DNA of 64,000 bases from the NCBI RefSeq assembly GCF_050589825.1, contig NZ_JBNGOZ010000004.1:1-64000 (forward strand), written 5' to 3'. How positions within the stretch are numbered: the first letter of the stretch is position 1; each line of letters opens with the position of its first letter. The stretch comes from Carboxylicivirga longa (GTDB lineage: Bacteria > Bacteroidota > Bacteroidia > Bacteroidales > Marinilabiliaceae). The notes under the pieces are model-generated. The model saw nothing but the letters and a program-made list of their open reading frames with translations. It did no database searches and was not told where the DNA came from. Position numbers and translations under genes: made by a program. Positions 63,090-64,000 of the stretch are shown one piece after another.

Positions 63090-64000
63090 ATGGAAGTCGA
63101 TTGCAGAGAAATTTGGGGTAATTGCCTAAGAGTCATAAAGGATAATATACCACAGATTAGTTATCAGACCTGGTTTGAGCCGATTGTGCCGGTAAAAATC
63201 GAAAAGGATGTACTGACGATTCAAGTACCCAGTCTGTTTTTTTACGAGTATTTGGAAGAGCAGTTCATTGACCTTTTGAGTAAGACCCTTCGAAAAGAGC
63301 TTGGTGTGAATGCCAAATTGGAGTATAACGTTGTGATGGATAATGCCCACATGGTGAATCAGCGCCCTTATACACTTAATTTTCCAACCAGCAATAAAGC
63401 AGATTTGCGCAATCGACCTGTTAATGTTGCCCATCAGGAAAAGCCAAATATCCGCAATCCTTTTGTTATACCGGGCATTAAGCGTTTGAATGTAGATCCT
63501 CAGCTTAATGGTGAGTATAACTTTGAGAATTTTGTAGAAGGGGAATGCAATCGTTTGGCGCGAAGTGCCAGTCTGGCGGTTGCAAAGAACCCTGGTAAAA
63601 CAGCCTTCAATCCCTTATTTTTATACGGAAATTCTGGCTTGGGGAAAACGCATCTTGCCCAATCGATTGGTATTGATGTGAAGCGTGAGTTACCGGAAAA
63701 AACGGTGTTGTATGTGAATGCCAATAAGTTTATGACTCAGTTTACTGACTCGGTGCGTAATAATTCACAAAACGATTTTCTGAATTTCTATCAGATGATT
63801 GATGTGCTGATTATTGATGACGTGCAAGAGTTTGCCGGTAAGACCAAAACACAAAACACTTTTTTCCATATTTTTAACCATCTCCACCAGTCTGGTAAGC
63901 AGCTGATTCTTACCTGTGATAAGGCTCCGGTTGAACTGAAAGGTATGGAGGACCGTTTGTTGTCACGCTTTAAGTGGGGCTTGTCTGCCGATTTGCAAAT
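63090..64000 (+). CDS. dnaA: Chromosomal replication initiator DnaA, partial (cut by the window edge)
   Basis: The first 303 codons are open to the right edge. Domain I: EIWGNCLRVIKDNIPQISYQTWFEPIVPV. Domain II is a short linker. Domain III (AAA+): FENFVEGECNRLARSASLAV, Walker A GNSGLGKTHLAQ, Walker B VLIIDDVQEF, and TCDKAPVELKGMEDRLLSRFKWGL. The DNA-binding domain IV lies beyond the window. The ATG at 63090 is preceded by AAGGAAACAGAAAGA. DnaA opens the replication origin in its ATP form. Confidence 0.97.
   Translation, partial: MEVDCREIWGNCLRVIKDNIPQISYQTWFEPIVPVKIEKDVLTIQVPSLFFYEYLEEQFIDLLSKTLRKELGVNAKLEYNVVMDNAHMVNQRPYTLNFPTSNKADLRNRPVNVAHQEKPNIRNPFVIPGIKRLNVDPQLNGEYNFENFVEGECNRLARSASLAVAKNPGKTAFNPLFLYGNSGLGKTHLAQSIGIDVKRELPEKTVLYVNANKFMTQFTDSVRNNSQNDFLNFYQMIDVLIIDDVQEFAGKTKTQNTFFHIFNHLHQSGKQLILTCDKAPVELKGMEDRLLSRFKWGLSADLQ

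Overview
The window looks like chromosomal DNA of a Bacteroidota bacterium, probably a marine or sediment member of the Marinilabiliales and relatives (the order is inferred). The evidence is: SusC/SusD outer-membrane pairs with STN and FecR/ECF partners; TAnnTTTG-type promoter boxes, twice with a TTTG box 19 nt upstream (tracrRNA and rpsF); a fused CcoNO subunit; a large type II-C Cas9; and a tmRNA whose tag reads GENNYALAA.

Layout. 1-7290: a type II-C CRISPR-Cas module on the minus strand (cas9, cas1, cas2) with a divergent, promoter- and terminator-bounded tracrRNA upstream of cas9. A REP-associated tyrosine transposase (RAYT) gene sits between cas1 and cas9, and five copies of a 33-35 bp palindrome occupy the intergenic spaces. 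The spacer array is not visible and probably lies left of base 1. 7462-16451: a cbb3 cytochrome oxidase assembly and structural cluster (ccoI, ccoS, ccoNO, ccoQ, ccoP, ccoG, ccoH, safE-like), interrupted by a four-helix-bundle (23S rRNA intervening sequence type) gene bounded by imperfect inverted repeats. 16515-21287: a cobalamin riboswitch, a BtuB-like TonB receptor and two BtuG-like surface beta-propeller lipoproteins. 21452-26158: housekeeping genes (thioesterase, release factor 3, PHP histidinol phosphatase, adenosine-deaminase-like lipoprotein). 26635-38848: an ECF sigma/FecR-controlled SusC/SusD locus whose accessory proteins are two glycerophosphodiester phosphodiesterases (one fused to PKD), a PKD/PQQ-propeller lipoprotein and a GlpT-type transporter. 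This suggests capture and import of glycerophosphodiesters rather than of a glycan.

39165-39566 is ssrA (tmRNA), followed by an unrecognised membrane-anchored protein with seven 'E-x-W-M' repeats, malate dehydrogenase, a folP-cdaA-epimerase run, a hemolysin-III-like protein, a GH13 amylase lipoprotein and a MaoC dehydratase. Rubrerythrin and a flavin reductase-rubredoxin fusion form an oxidative-stress pair. An AraC regulator, an iron alcohol dehydrogenase, an NfnA/GltA/dihydroorotate-dehydrogenase-like trio and rpsF-rpsR-rplI follow. The right end holds ridA-lptD, an N-acetylmuramoyl-alanine amidase and an MCE protein that share a SPOR-like C-terminal domain, and the first 303 codons of dnaA.

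The most unusual points are the RAYT and palindromes inside the cas locus, four tandem ~55-residue modules inserted in Cas9 between HNH and RuvC-III, the WM-repeat protein, the SusCD-GDPD-GlpT locus and the amidase/MCE shared domain. All calls were made by reading the sequence; no database search was run.
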